Positions 16,061 through 25,524 of a stretch of 64,000 nt of DNA are shown in pieces. Where the stretch lies: positions 3,596,001 through 3,660,000 of the forward strand of contig NZ_CP025118.1 in the NCBI RefSeq assembly GCF_002831665.1, read 5' to 3'. This DNA is from Lacinutrix sp. Bg11-31. Lineage in GTDB: Bacteria; Bacteroidota; Bacteroidia; Flavobacteriales; Flavobacteriaceae. How positions within the stretch are numbered: the first letter of the stretch is position 1; every line of letters starts with the position of its first letter. Made by a program: the position numbers and the translations under genes. The notes beneath the pieces are model-generated. The model had not been told where the DNA came from. It searched no databases and saw only the letters and a program-made list of their open reading frames with translations.

Positions 16061-18367
16061 ATGAATCAAGATTATATACAACCAGACAATTGGTCTATAA
16101 TTGAAGAAGGTTTTGATGCCGATCGCGTAAAATCTTCAGAAAGTTTATTTAGTATCGGAAATGGTGCAATGGGTCAGCGCGCTAATTTTGAAGAGCACTA
16201 TTCAGGCCCAACCTTTCAAGGAAGTTACATTGCAGGTGTTTATTATCCAGACAAAACTAGAGTAGGTTGGTGGAAAAATGGCTATCCAGAGTATTTTGCT
16301 AAGGTGTTAAACGCACCAAGTTGGATAGGTATTAATGTAGAAATTAATGGAGAACAATTAGATTTAAATACGTGTGCTAAAGTCGGTGATTTTAGAAGAG
16401 AGCTAAATATGAAAGAGGGTTGGTTGTCTAGATCATTTACTGCAACGCTTCAAAACAAACTACAAGTAGAAGTTAAAACAACACGTTTTTTAAGTTTAGA
16501 TTTAGACGAATTAGGAGCAATTAACTACCAAGTAATACCTTTAAATGGTGATGCTACAATTAAGTTTCAACCGTATTTAGATTCAGGTATTACCAATGAA
16601 GATACCAATTGGGATGACCAATTTTGGGACACTTTAAAGGTGTCTACAGAAGATAAACAAGCGTTTATTGAAGCAAAAACTATGAAAACTGGTTTTCATA
16701 CCTGTACATTTATGGAGTCTTCAGTTTTTGTAAATAACCAAAAACAAGATCAGAAACCTGAAGTTGCTCAGCAATCAAATTCAATTGCATTTACTTATAA
16801 AGTTTCGGTCAATACAGGCGAAACCGCAAGTGTTGTTAAGTTTGGAGGTTATACGGTAGATCGTAATCATGATAAAATGCAATTAGTTTCAGCAGCAAAA
16901 AAAGCATTACACACTGCTTCAGACAAAGGGTTTTCTCAATTGTTAGAAGATCAAAAACAAGCTTGGACTGCGATTTGGAAAATGTCAGACATCACTATCG
17001 ATGGAGATGTTAAAGCACAACAAGGGATTCGTTTTAATATTTTTCAACTAAATCAAACCTATTTAGGAAAGGATTCTAGTTTAAATATTGGTCCAAAAGG
17101 ATTTACAGGCGAAAAATATGGAGGAAGTACCTATTGGGACACCGAAGCGTATTGCATACCGTTTTACATGGCTACCAAAGACCAAAAAGTTGCACGTAAC
17201 TTATTAAAATATCGTTATAATCATTTAGAAAAAGCGATTGAAAATGCGGAGAAGTTAGGTTTCAAAAACGGAGCAGCATTATATCCAATGGTAACCATGA
17301 ATGGTGAAGAGTGCCATAACGAATGGGAAATTACCTTCGAGGAAATCCACCGTAATGGAGCTATAGCATTTGCAGTTTTTAATTACTATCGTTACACCGG
17401 AGATTATACTTATATTCCAGAAATGGGACTAGAAGTCCTTATCGGAATAGCAAGATTTTGGCAACAACGCGCCACGTTTTCAACAGATAAAAACCAGTAT
17501 GTTATTTTAGGTGTTACCGGTCCAAATGAATATGAAAATAACATCAACAATAATTTTTACACTAATTATTTAGCAAAATGGTGTATTGATTATGCTTTAG
17601 AAAATATAGATAAAGTAAAAGAAGGTTATAACGACGACTACTTGCGTATTGCTGGTAAAACAAAAATCACGCACGAAGAGTTGCATGCATGGAAAAAGGT
17701 AGCTGATAATATGTACTTTCCATATTCTGAAAAGCATCAAGTGTTTTTACAACAAGATGGCTTTTTAGATAAAGAATTAATTACAGTTGCAGACTTACCA
17801 AAAGTAGATAGACCTATAAATCAAAAATGGAGTTGGGATAGAATTTTACGTTCGCCATATATTAAACAAGCAGATACTTTACAAGGTTTCTACTTTTTTG
17901 AAGATCAATTTTCAACTGAAGAGTTGAAACGTCATTTCGATTTTTACGAACCATTTACAGTTCACGAAAGTTCATTATCACCTTGTGTACATAGTATTCA
18001 GGCTGCTAAATTGAATCAAATGGATCAAGCTTACACCTTTTACTTACGCACATCTCGCTTAGATTTAGACGATTATAATAAAGAGGTAGAAGAAGGTTTG
18101 CATATTACCAGTATGGCAGGAACTTGGATGAGTATTGTTGAAGGTTTTGGAGGTATGCGTATAAAAAATGACATGCTAAATTTTGAACCACGTATTCCAA
18201 AAGAATGGGATGCTTACTCGTTTAAAGTGAATTTTAGAGATCAAATTTTAAAAGTGAATGTGTCACAATCTGAAACGACTTTCAAGTTAGAAGGCAACAT
18301 AGATTTAAAAATAATAGTAAATAGTAATCCCTTGACTGTTTCACCAAATAATTTAGTGAAAATTTAA
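16061..18367 (+). CDS. GH65 maltose phosphorylase
   Basis: 768 residues, typical of the family, with no signal peptide (cytoplasmic). N-terminal beta-sandwich (about 1-270), linker helices, (alpha/alpha)6 barrel (about 310-690) and a small C-terminal beta domain. The general acid is Glu490 in GVTGPNEYENN. Phosphate-contacting residues are visible in 'KQADT' (602-606) and 'VHESSLSP' (634-641). It splits maltose with inorganic phosphate into glucose and beta-glucose-1-phosphate, which the neighbouring pgmB product uses. Related GH65 enzymes act on trehalose or kojibiose, but the alpha-glucan context makes maltose the likely substrate. Confidence 0.92.
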   Translation: MNQDYIQPDNWSIIEEGFDADRVKSSESLFSIGNGAMGQRANFEEHYSGPTFQGSYIAGVYYPDKTRVGWWKNGYPEYFAKVLNAPSWIGINVEINGEQLDLNTCAKVGDFRRELNMKEGWLSRSFTATLQNKLQVEVKTTRFLSLDLDELGAINYQVIPLNGDATIKFQPYLDSGITNEDTNWDDQFWDTLKVSTEDKQAFIEAKTMKTGFHTCTFMESSVFVNNQKQDQKPEVAQQSNSIAFTYKVSVNTGETASVVKFGGYTVDRNHDKMQLVSAAKKALHTASDKGFSQLLEDQKQAWTAIWKMSDITIDGDVKAQQGIRFNIFQLNQTYLGKDSSLNIGPKGFTGEKYGGSTYWDTEAYCIPFYMATKDQKVARNLLKYRYNHLEKAIENAEKLGFKNGAALYPMVTMNGEECHNEWEITFEEIHRNGAIAFAVFNYYRYTGDYTYIPEMGLEVLIGIARFWQQRATFSTDKNQYVILGVTGPNEYENNINNNFYTNYLAKWCIDYALENIDKVKEGYNDDYLRIAGKTKITHEELHAWKKVADNMYFPYSEKHQVFLQQDGFLDKELITVADLPKVDRPINQKWSWDRILRSPYIKQADTLQGFYFFEDQFSTEELKRHFDFYEPFTVHESSLSPCVHSIQAAKLNQMDQAYTFYLRTSRLDLDDYNKEVEEGLHITSMAGTWMSIVEGFGGMRIKNDMLNFEPRIPKEWDAYSFKVNFRDQILKVNVSQSETTFKLEGNIDLKIIVNSNPLTVSPNNLVKI

Positions 18368-18386
18368 ACTAAATGCACTAATTAAG

Positions 18387-20306
18387 ATGAAAAAATTAAT
18401 ACACATAGCATTAATCATATTAATTAGTGCTAGTTTTTCTTGTAAAAATGAAACAGAAAAAACGATAGTTTCTGAGGGCATTACCGAAGTTAAAAACGAT
18501 ATAGAAAGAGTCGAGCCACCTAATTGGTGGGTTGGTTTTAAAAATACACAATTTCAATTATTAGTCAAACATCCTAATATTTCTGAAGCATCACCAAGCA
18601 TTAATTATCAAGGCGTTTCTATAAAGGAAGTACATAAAGCTGATAGTCCAAATTATTTGTTTTTAGATTTAAATGTTTCAGACAACACTAAAGCAGGACA
18701 ATTTAATATCTACTTTAATTTTAAAGACGGAAAACAATTGGTGCAAACCTATCAATTAAAAGATAGAGAAATAGACCCTTCCTATTTTCAAGGTTTTGAT
18801 AGCAGTGATGCTATTTATTTAATAACTCCAGATCGCTTTGCTAATGGAGATGCATCAAATGATATTAATGTTAGTTTAAATGAAAAAACCATAAACAAAC
18901 AAGACGATTATGGTAGACATGGTGGAGATATAAAAGGGATTATTCAGCATTTAGATTACATTCAAGAGATGGGTTTTACCCAAATTTGGTCGTGTCCTTT
19001 ATTAACCAACGACATGCCAGAGTCGTCATATCATGGGTATGCAATGACCGATTTTTATCAAGTCGATCCACGTTACGGAACCTTAGAGGAATACAAAGAA
19101 TTATCAGATAAATCCAAAGCAAAAAGCATTGGTTTAATAATGGATCAAGTAGCAAATCATTGTGGAAGCGAGCACTGGTGGATGCAAGATTTACCGTTTA
19201 AAGATTGGGTAAACCAACAAGAACGTTTTGAGAATAAACAATCCTTAAACAACTCCAATCATAGACGTACAAGTAATCAAGATTTGTACGCTGCAAAACG
19301 CGATAAAAAGGAAATGGCTGAAGGTTGGTTTGTATCTGCAATGCCAGATTTAAATCAGCGAAATTTATATATGGCTAACTATATTATTCAAAATAGTATT
19401 TGGTGGATTGAAACTTTAAATTTAACTGGAATTAGACAAGATACGTATCCCTATTCAGACAAAACTTTTATGGCAAATTGGGCTGGAGCAATCATGACCG
19501 AATATCCTAATTTTAGTGTTGTTGGAGAAGAGTGGAGTACAAACCCATTGCTAATTGCCTATTGGCAAGATGGACATAAAAATAAAGATGGTTACCAATC
19601 TAATTTAAGGTCAACCATGGATTTTGCCATGCAAAAAAATATTGTAGACGCTTTAAACGAAGCAGAAAAATGGGATACGGGATTAGTCAAAATCTACGAA
19701 GGTTTAGCTAATGATTTTGCCTATGCATCACCTAAAGACATAATGATTTTTCCAGATAATCATGATATGAGTCGCATTTTTACACAATTAAAAGGCGACA
19801 TACCAAACACAAAAACAGCTTTAAGTTATGTCTTAGCTTTACCGCGTATTCCGCAAATATATTATGGTACCGAAATTTTAATGAATGACTTTGCTAAACC
19901 AGGAGATCATGGTTTAATTCGTGCCGATTTTCCAGGAGGTTGGCAAGGGGATTCAGCAAATGCTTTTACATCAGAAGGTTTAACAGACGCTCAAAAGGAC
20001 ATGCAATTGTTTCTTAAAAAAGTGTTGAATTACAGAAAATCAAGTGCTGCTATGCATGATGGGAAAACCATTCATTTTGCACCTTTTATGGGGACCTATT
20101 TTCTATTCAGAATTATTGAAGGAGAAACCGTTGTTTTAATCATTAATAAAAATGAAGAACCAATCACTATAGATTTAAAACGTTTTGAAGAAGTAGGATT
20201 ACAAGGAAAAATATTAAAAAATATAATTTCTGGTGAAACTTTCAAGTGGCAAGATGAAATTATCTTAAACGAAAGAGGAAGTTTGTTGCTAACCACAAAA
20301 ATATAA
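18387..20306 (+). CDS. susA: SusA-like GH13 neopullulanase/cyclomaltodextrinase lipoprotein
   Basis: 639 residues. Lipoprotein signal with Cys19 (ISASFSCKN). A cyclomaltodextrinase-type N-terminal beta domain spans about 40-125 ('PPNWWVGFKNTQFQLLVKHPNI'). The GH13 barrel has nucleophile Asp352 in TGIRQDTY, acid/base Glu381 in VVGEEW and Asp460 in FPDNHD. Glutamine replaces the more usual variable residue in the GxRxD motif, as in the neopullulanase subfamily. Family knowledge: SusA is a periplasmic enzyme that shortens imported maltooligosaccharides. Here the lipidation suggests attachment to the inner face of the outer membrane or to the inner membrane. It follows the GH65 gene by 19 bases. 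Confidence 0.92.
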   Translation: MKKLIHIALIILISASFSCKNETEKTIVSEGITEVKNDIERVEPPNWWVGFKNTQFQLLVKHPNISEASPSINYQGVSIKEVHKADSPNYLFLDLNVSDNTKAGQFNIYFNFKDGKQLVQTYQLKDREIDPSYFQGFDSSDAIYLITPDRFANGDASNDINVSLNEKTINKQDDYGRHGGDIKGIIQHLDYIQEMGFTQIWSCPLLTNDMPESSYHGYAMTDFYQVDPRYGTLEEYKELSDKSKAKSIGLIMDQVANHCGSEHWWMQDLPFKDWVNQQERFENKQSLNNSNHRRTSNQDLYAAKRDKKEMAEGWFVSAMPDLNQRNLYMANYIIQNSIWWIETLNLTGIRQDTYPYSDKTFMANWAGAIMTEYPNFSVVGEEWSTNPLLIAYWQDGHKNKDGYQSNLRSTMDFAMQKNIVDALNEAEKWDTGLVKIYEGLANDFAYASPKDIMIFPDNHDMSRIFTQLKGDIPNTKTALSYVLALPRIPQIYYGTEILMNDFAKPGDHGLIRADFPGGWQGDSANAFTSEGLTDAQKDMQLFLKKVLNYRKSSAAMHDGKTIHFAPFMGTYFLFRIIEGETVVLIINKNEEPITIDLKRFEEVGLQGKILKNIISGETFKWQDEIILNERGSLLLTTKI

Positions 20307-20310
20307 TTGT

Positions 20311-20340
20311 TTGTCATTCCGCACTTGATGCGGAATCCAC
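20311..20340. repeat. REP-like palindromic intergenic element
   Basis: ATTCCGCA (20316-20323), five-base loop, TGCGGAAT (20329-20336), flanked by GTC and CC. This resembles the dispersed 'GTCATTCCGCACTTGATGCGGAATCC' class of palindromes common in intergenic DNA of several phyla. It sits within the operon between the SusA-like and esterase-GH31 genes and has no T tract. One copy is seen in this window. Confidence 0.55.
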
Positions 20341-20355
20341 TTTTAAAGATTAAAC

Positions 20356-23300
20356 ATGAAAAATTTATTATACATATTATCATTTTTACTTTTTCAAGTA
20401 ACAGTTGCACAAGTCACAATAATTATTGATGAACTTCCAAAAGACACACCAAAAGAAGCAACTATATTTATTTCAGGTGATTTTGAAGGTTGGTCTGGAG
20501 GACATAAAGACTACCAGTTACAATTAGTAAATGAACAGTTTCAAATCACACTTCCTAAAATAGAACAACGTATTTTATATAAGTTTAGCTTAGGTAATTG
20601 GGATGCTTCAGAGAGCAGCAATACAGGTGAGACAATAGATAATCGTATTTATAAGTTTAACAAACCTAACGACACAATACATGTAAAAATTGCAGGTTGG
20701 AGTCATTTGTTTGACACTAAGGAAGTCTCTACAGCTTCAAAAAATGTTTCTATTATTTCGGAAACATTTAATATACCACAACTTAATAGAAAACGTCGGG
20801 TTTCTATTTATTTACCACCAGATTATAACACATCAAAGCAAGATTATCCTGTAGTTTATATGCACGATGGTCAAAATATTTTTGACGTAACTACTTCTGG
20901 TTATGGCGAGTGGAATGTAGACGAAACTTTAGATAAATTATTTAAAGCCAACTTAAAACTTATTGTTGTTGGTGTAGATAATGGTGAGTCTAAACGATTA
21001 GATGAATATTCTCCTTGGGTAAACAACAAATATGGTGGAGGGGAAGGAGAAGCGTATGTAGATTTTATTGTAAAAACATTAAAACCATACATTGATACTA
21101 ATTATAATACTAAAAAAGACAGGAATAATACAGCCGTTTTTGGAAGCTCCATGGGAGGCTTAATTTCGCATTATGCAGCGTTAAAATATCCAAATGTTTT
21201 TGGTAAAGTTGGTGTGTATTCACCTGCATTTTGGTTTGCTCCAGAAGTAAATGAGTTTACTAAAAAACATGCTAATCTTCAAAATACAAAAATGTACTTT
21301 TTAGCAGGAGGAAAAGAAGGCGACAACGCAGGATATAATGAGATTAGCCAAACAGTAATAGACATGGAGGACATGATTACTGTTTTACAAGACAATGGTT
21401 TTGCAGAGGATAACATACAATCTAAAGTTGTTCCTAAAGGTAAGCATAATGAAGCCTTATGGCGAAATAACTTTGAAGAGGCTATCACATGGTTATTTGA
21501 AGATGCTATTGAAAAACGAGAATTTATAAAGGCGAATTTTAAAGACAATCAATTACAAATAAACGTTTCCGACGGAACATATAAAATTCAGTTTTATACG
21601 CCAGAAATTACTGAAACTACATTTGTTCCAGCAGGTGAAACAGAATTATTAAAACCATCACATGCAGTAGTTTTAAAAGATGCTTTTTCAGATGTAAGTT
21701 ATAATGAAAACAATGCTCAAATCTCATTACAATCTAAAGGTTTAACGGTGCAAATCACTAAAGCACCTTTTCATATTTCATATTGGTATAACGGAAAAGA
21801 AGTCACCTCAGAAAAAAATGGTTATCAGAAAACTGACGAATTCGAAACCATCCAATTAAACCTAACTCCAAAAGAAGTTTTATATGGTGGAGGCGCAAGA
21901 GCGTTAGGCATGAACAGAAGAGGTAATCGCTTAGAATTGTACAATAAAGCACATTATGGTTATGAAGATAGAAGTGAATTAATGAATTACACGATGCCAA
22001 TCGTCGTGTCATCCAATAAGTATTTAATTCATTTTGACAATGCACCAATAGGGTTTTTAGATTTAGATAGTAAAAAAGACAATACGTTAACGTACGAGAC
22101 TATTTCTGGCAGAAAAACCTATCAGGTTGTGGTTGGAGAATCTTGGTTAGACTTAACTAAAAACTATACCAAATTGACAGGTAGACAACCTATGCCACCA
22201 CGTTGGGCTTTAGGTAATTTTTCTAGTCGCTTTGGTTATCATTCGCAACAAGAAGTCGAAGCAACGGTTAAGAAGTTTAGAGACGAGAAGATTCCGTTAG
22301 ATGCCATAATTATTGACATCTTTTGGTTTGGAAAAACCGTCCAAGGGACTATGGGGAACCTAGCGTTTGATCGCGATTCTTTTCCTAATCCAAAACAAAT
22401 GGTAAAAGGATTAAAAGACAACAACGTGAAAACGGTTTTGGTTACAGAACCTTTTATTTTAACAACCTCTAAGCGATGGGAAGAAGCAGTAAAAGAAGAT
22501 GTTCTGGCTAAGGATTCTATTGGAAATCCATTTACTTTCGATTTCTATTTTGGAAACACAGGATTGATAGATATTTATAATCCAAAGGGGAAACAATGGT
22601 TTCAAAATATTTATAAAGACTTATCAGATTTGGGTGTATCTGGTGTTTGGGGAGATTTAGGAGAACCAGAAGTACATCCTAAAGGATTACAACACGCCAC
22701 AGGAACAGCAGACGAAGTGCATAATATTTATGGTCATCATTGGGCAGAACTAGTGCAAGACATGTACAGTAAAAATTTCCCAAACACAAGACCATTCATT
22801 TTAATGCGTGCAGGAAGTTCAGGCTCGCAACGTTTCGGGATGATTCCTTGGTCTGGAGATGTTAATAGAACATGGGGCGGATTACAATCTCAACCAGAAA
22901 TTGCATTACAAATGGGAATGCAAGGTTTAGCCTATATGCATAGCGATTTAGGTGGATTTGCAGGTAATAATTTAGACGACGAGTTGTATGCGCGTTGGTT
23001 GCAATATGGCGTTTTTCAACCTGTTTATAGACCACATGCGCAGGAAGATGTACCTGCAGAACCTGTGTATAGAAGCTATAAAGCCAAAGCGTTAGCAAAA
23101 CAAGCTATTGAGTTGCGATATAATTTATTACCTTATAATTACAATTTAGTGTTTGAAAATAATCAAACTGGAGCACCTTTAATGCGACCGTTATTTTTTG
23201 ATGAAGACGATAATCATCAATTATTAAATAGCGCATCAACATACCTTTGGGGACATGATTTTTTAATCACTCCAATTGTAAACCCTAATCAAAAAGAAGC

Positions 23301-23835
23301 TGAAGTTTATTTTCCGAAAAACAGTAATTGGTTTAATTTTTATACCAATAAAAAAGTAACTGGAGGACAAAATCTTTCTGTTAAAACAGAAGAAAATAAC
23401 ATTCCAACCTATGTTCGTGGCGGTGCATTTATTCCGATAGCAAAACCAATGCAAAGCACAGCAGAATATAACGGAAACACGTTTGACTTACATTATTATT
23501 TTGATGAAGCAGTTACCGAAAGTGAACGTACATTATATAATGACGATGGTACTACTAGAAATGCTTTTGAAAAGGGTGAATATGAAATTCTGGAGTTTGA
23601 ATCTGAAACGAATACAAAAAGTTTAGAGTTAGAATTTGAAGCTGAAATAGGTGCTAATTATGCAACGTCAACAAAAAGCATAGACGTTATTATTCATAAT
23701 TTCCCAAAGGATCCAAAACGTATAAAATTCAACAGAAAAAAAATAGATTTCAATTATAATTCAACAACAAAAATATTGACTTTTCAAGTGAATTGGAATA
23801 CGTTAAAAGACGTTGAAGCACAAATTAAATATTAA
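20356..23835 (+). CDS. Tri-modular protein: N-terminal beta domain, esterase and GH31 alpha-glucosidase
   Basis: 1159 residues. Signal peptide 1-18 with no lipobox. Residues 20-115 form a CBM20-like starch-binding or PapC-like beta domain ('ATIFISGDFEGWSGG'). Residues about 130-385 form an esterase-D/CE1-type alpha/beta hydrolase with nucleophile Ser265 in GSSMGG and a candidate His364. Residues about 395-1159 form a GH31 alpha-glucosidase with beta-sandwich, barrel and C-terminal domains. The GH31 nucleophile is Asp767 in VWGDLGEPE and the acid/base is Asp835 in SGDVNRTWGG. It probably releases glucose from maltooligosaccharide ends in the periplasm while the esterase removes an acyl decoration (inference). 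There is no in-frame stop or start between the modules, so this is a genuine fusion. Confidence 0.9.
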   Translation: MKNLLYILSFLLFQVTVAQVTIIIDELPKDTPKEATIFISGDFEGWSGGHKDYQLQLVNEQFQITLPKIEQRILYKFSLGNWDASESSNTGETIDNRIYKFNKPNDTIHVKIAGWSHLFDTKEVSTASKNVSIISETFNIPQLNRKRRVSIYLPPDYNTSKQDYPVVYMHDGQNIFDVTTSGYGEWNVDETLDKLFKANLKLIVVGVDNGESKRLDEYSPWVNNKYGGGEGEAYVDFIVKTLKPYIDTNYNTKKDRNNTAVFGSSMGGLISHYAALKYPNVFGKVGVYSPAFWFAPEVNEFTKKHANLQNTKMYFLAGGKEGDNAGYNEISQTVIDMEDMITVLQDNGFAEDNIQSKVVPKGKHNEALWRNNFEEAITWLFEDAIEKREFIKANFKDNQLQINVSDGTYKIQFYTPEITETTFVPAGETELLKPSHAVVLKDAFSDVSYNENNAQISLQSKGLTVQITKAPFHISYWYNGKEVTSEKNGYQKTDEFETIQLNLTPKEVLYGGGARALGMNRRGNRLELYNKAHYGYEDRSELMNYTMPIVVSSNKYLIHFDNAPIGFLDLDSKKDNTLTYETISGRKTYQVVVGESWLDLTKNYTKLTGRQPMPPRWALGNFSSRFGYHSQQEVEATVKKFRDEKIPLDAIIIDIFWFGKTVQGTMGNLAFDRDSFPNPKQMVKGLKDNNVKTVLVTEPFILTTSKRWEEAVKEDVLAKDSIGNPFTFDFYFGNTGLIDIYNPKGKQWFQNIYKDLSDLGVSGVWGDLGEPEVHPKGLQHATGTADEVHNIYGHHWAELVQDMYSKNFPNTRPFILMRAGSSGSQRFGMIPWSGDVNRTWGGLQSQPEIALQMGMQGLAYMHSDLGGFAGNNLDDELYARWLQYGVFQPVYRPHAQEDVPAEPVYRSYKAKALAKQAIELRYNLLPYNYNLVFENNQTGAPLMRPLFFDEDDNHQLLNSASTYLWGHDFLITPIVNPNQKEAEVYFPKNSNWFNFYTNKKVTGGQNLSVKTEENNIPTYVRGGAFIPIAKPMQSTAEYNGNTFDLHYYFDEAVTESERTLYNDDGTTRNAFEKGEYEILEFESETNTKSLELEFEAEIGANYATSTKSIDVIIHNFPKDPKRIKFNRKKIDFNYNSTTKILTFQVNWNTLKDVEAQIKY

Positions 23836-23842
23836 GTATAAC

Positions 23843-25513
23843 ATGAAAAAGAGCATACTTTTAATAGCAATAATACTATCAGCTTTCAGTTGTAAAACAA
23901 ATTCGAAAGCAAATCCAGATTTAGCCAAAATTCAACCAAAAGAAGAAGCCAAAACACCTTTTGTTTGGGAAGCAGCAAACGTCTATTTTCTGTTAACAGA
24001 CCGTTTTAATAATGGAGATATAACCAACGATGTTAATTACGACAGAACCAAAGAAATAGGTGTTTTACGTGGTTTTGAAGGAGGTGACTTAAAAGGAGTT
24101 ACTCAAAAAATTGAAGATGGTTATTTTACTAATTTAGGTGTAAACGCCATTTGGATGTCACCAGTTGTTGAACAAATTCATGGTGGTACAGACGAAGGTA
24201 CTGGAGTAACTTACGGGTTTCATGGCTATTGGACTAAAGATTGGACCAATATTGACGCCAATTTAGGAACCAAAGATGACTTAAAAAAATTAGTTGATGC
24301 TGCACATAAAATAGGCATCCGAATCTTGTTAGACGCAGTTATTAATCACACAGGACCAGTAACAGATAAAGATCCTGTTTGGCCAAACGACTGGGTAAGA
24401 ACTGGACCACAATGTAATTATAAAAATTACGATAATACCGTAACCTGCACGTTGGTTAAAAATCTTCCAGACATTAAAACAGAAAGCAATGATGCTGTAG
24501 AGTTACCATCACAATTAGTTGAAAAATGGAAAGCTGAAGGTCGTTATAACGAAGAAGTTACTGAGTTAGATGCGTTTTTTAAAACCACAGGTTATCCTCG
24601 TGCACCTCGTTTTTATATCATGAAATGGTTAAGTGATTACGTAAAGGATTTCGGGATTGATGGTTACAGAGTAGATACCGTAAAGCACACCGAAGCTTAC
24701 GTTTGGCAAGAACTTAAAACTATTTGTGATAACGCTTTCGCGGAATTTAAACAGAACAACCCAAAGAAGGTATTAGACGATACTAACTTTTACTTGGTAG
24801 GAGAAGTTTATAATTACGGAATTTCGGCAGGAACAGCTTTCGATTTTGGAGATAAAAAAGTCAACTATTTTGATGATGCTTTTAATAGTCTAATCAATTT
24901 TGAATTTAAATGGAATGCTGCACAACAAACGTATGAGGAGCAGTTTAAAAATTACGATAGTATTTTAAATAGTAACTTAAAAGACTACGGAGTTTTAAAC
25001 TATTTAACCTCTCATGACGATGGACAACCATTTGATGCCAACAGAGAAAAAACATACGAAACTGCTACACGTTTATTACTATCTCCTGGAGCAACTCAAA
25101 TATATTATGGAGACGAGTCTGCAAGAGATTTAACCATAGAAGGTACAGTTGGAGATGCAACATTAAGAAGTTTCATGAATTGGAACGAAATGCCATACAA
25201 ACAAGACTTATTAATCCATTGGCAAAAACTAGGTCAGTTTAGACGCAACCATCCAGCAGTTGGAGCAGGAAAACATAAAATGATAAATGACACGCCTTAC
25301 GTATTTAGTAGACGTTATACCAAAGCAGATTTTAAAGACGAAGTTATTATTGGTTTAGACTTGCCAAAAGGCAAACATAACATTAACGTGTCTTCCGTTT
25401 TTAAAGAAGGAGAACAGGTCACGGATTTTTACTCAGGACAAACGCTTGAAGTTAAAAATGGAACAATTACAATAGAAGCAGAAACAAATATTATTTTAAT
25501 AGAAAAACAATAA
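23843..25513 (+). CDS. GH13 alpha-amylase lipoprotein
   Basis: 556 residues from ATG 23843; a TTG ten codons upstream lies inside the previous gene and was rejected. Lipobox Cys17 (LSAFSCKTN). The GH13 barrel has DAVINHTG (region I), nucleophile Asp278 in GYRVDTVKH, acid/base Glu321 in LVGEVYNYG and Asp392 in TSHDDG. The long 'FFKTTGYPRAPRFYIMKWLSDYVKDFGIDG' stretch is typical of Bacteroidota amylases acting on maltodextrins. Probably periplasmic and membrane-tethered. It starts 7 bases after the preceding stop, within the same operon. Confidence 0.92.
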   Translation: MKKSILLIAIILSAFSCKTNSKANPDLAKIQPKEEAKTPFVWEAANVYFLLTDRFNNGDITNDVNYDRTKEIGVLRGFEGGDLKGVTQKIEDGYFTNLGVNAIWMSPVVEQIHGGTDEGTGVTYGFHGYWTKDWTNIDANLGTKDDLKKLVDAAHKIGIRILLDAVINHTGPVTDKDPVWPNDWVRTGPQCNYKNYDNTVTCTLVKNLPDIKTESNDAVELPSQLVEKWKAEGRYNEEVTELDAFFKTTGYPRAPRFYIMKWLSDYVKDFGIDGYRVDTVKHTEAYVWQELKTICDNAFAEFKQNNPKKVLDDTNFYLVGEVYNYGISAGTAFDFGDKKVNYFDDAFNSLINFEFKWNAAQQTYEEQFKNYDSILNSNLKDYGVLNYLTSHDDGQPFDANREKTYETATRLLLSPGATQIYYGDESARDLTIEGTVGDATLRSFMNWNEMPYKQDLLIHWQKLGQFRRNHPAVGAGKHKMINDTPYVFSRRYTKADFKDEVIIGLDLPKGKHNINVSSVFKEGEQVTDFYSGQTLEVKNGTITIEAETNIILIEKQ

Positions 25514-25524
25514 TAAAAACGACC

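Noticed and set aside
20096..20410. Reverse-strand reading frame over the end of the SusA-like gene
   Set aside because: It is antisense to two well-supported genes and includes the palindromic repeat.
23813..23842. TTG start upstream of the GH13 lipoprotein
   Set aside because: It lies within the preceding gene and would disrupt the lipoprotein signal peptide.
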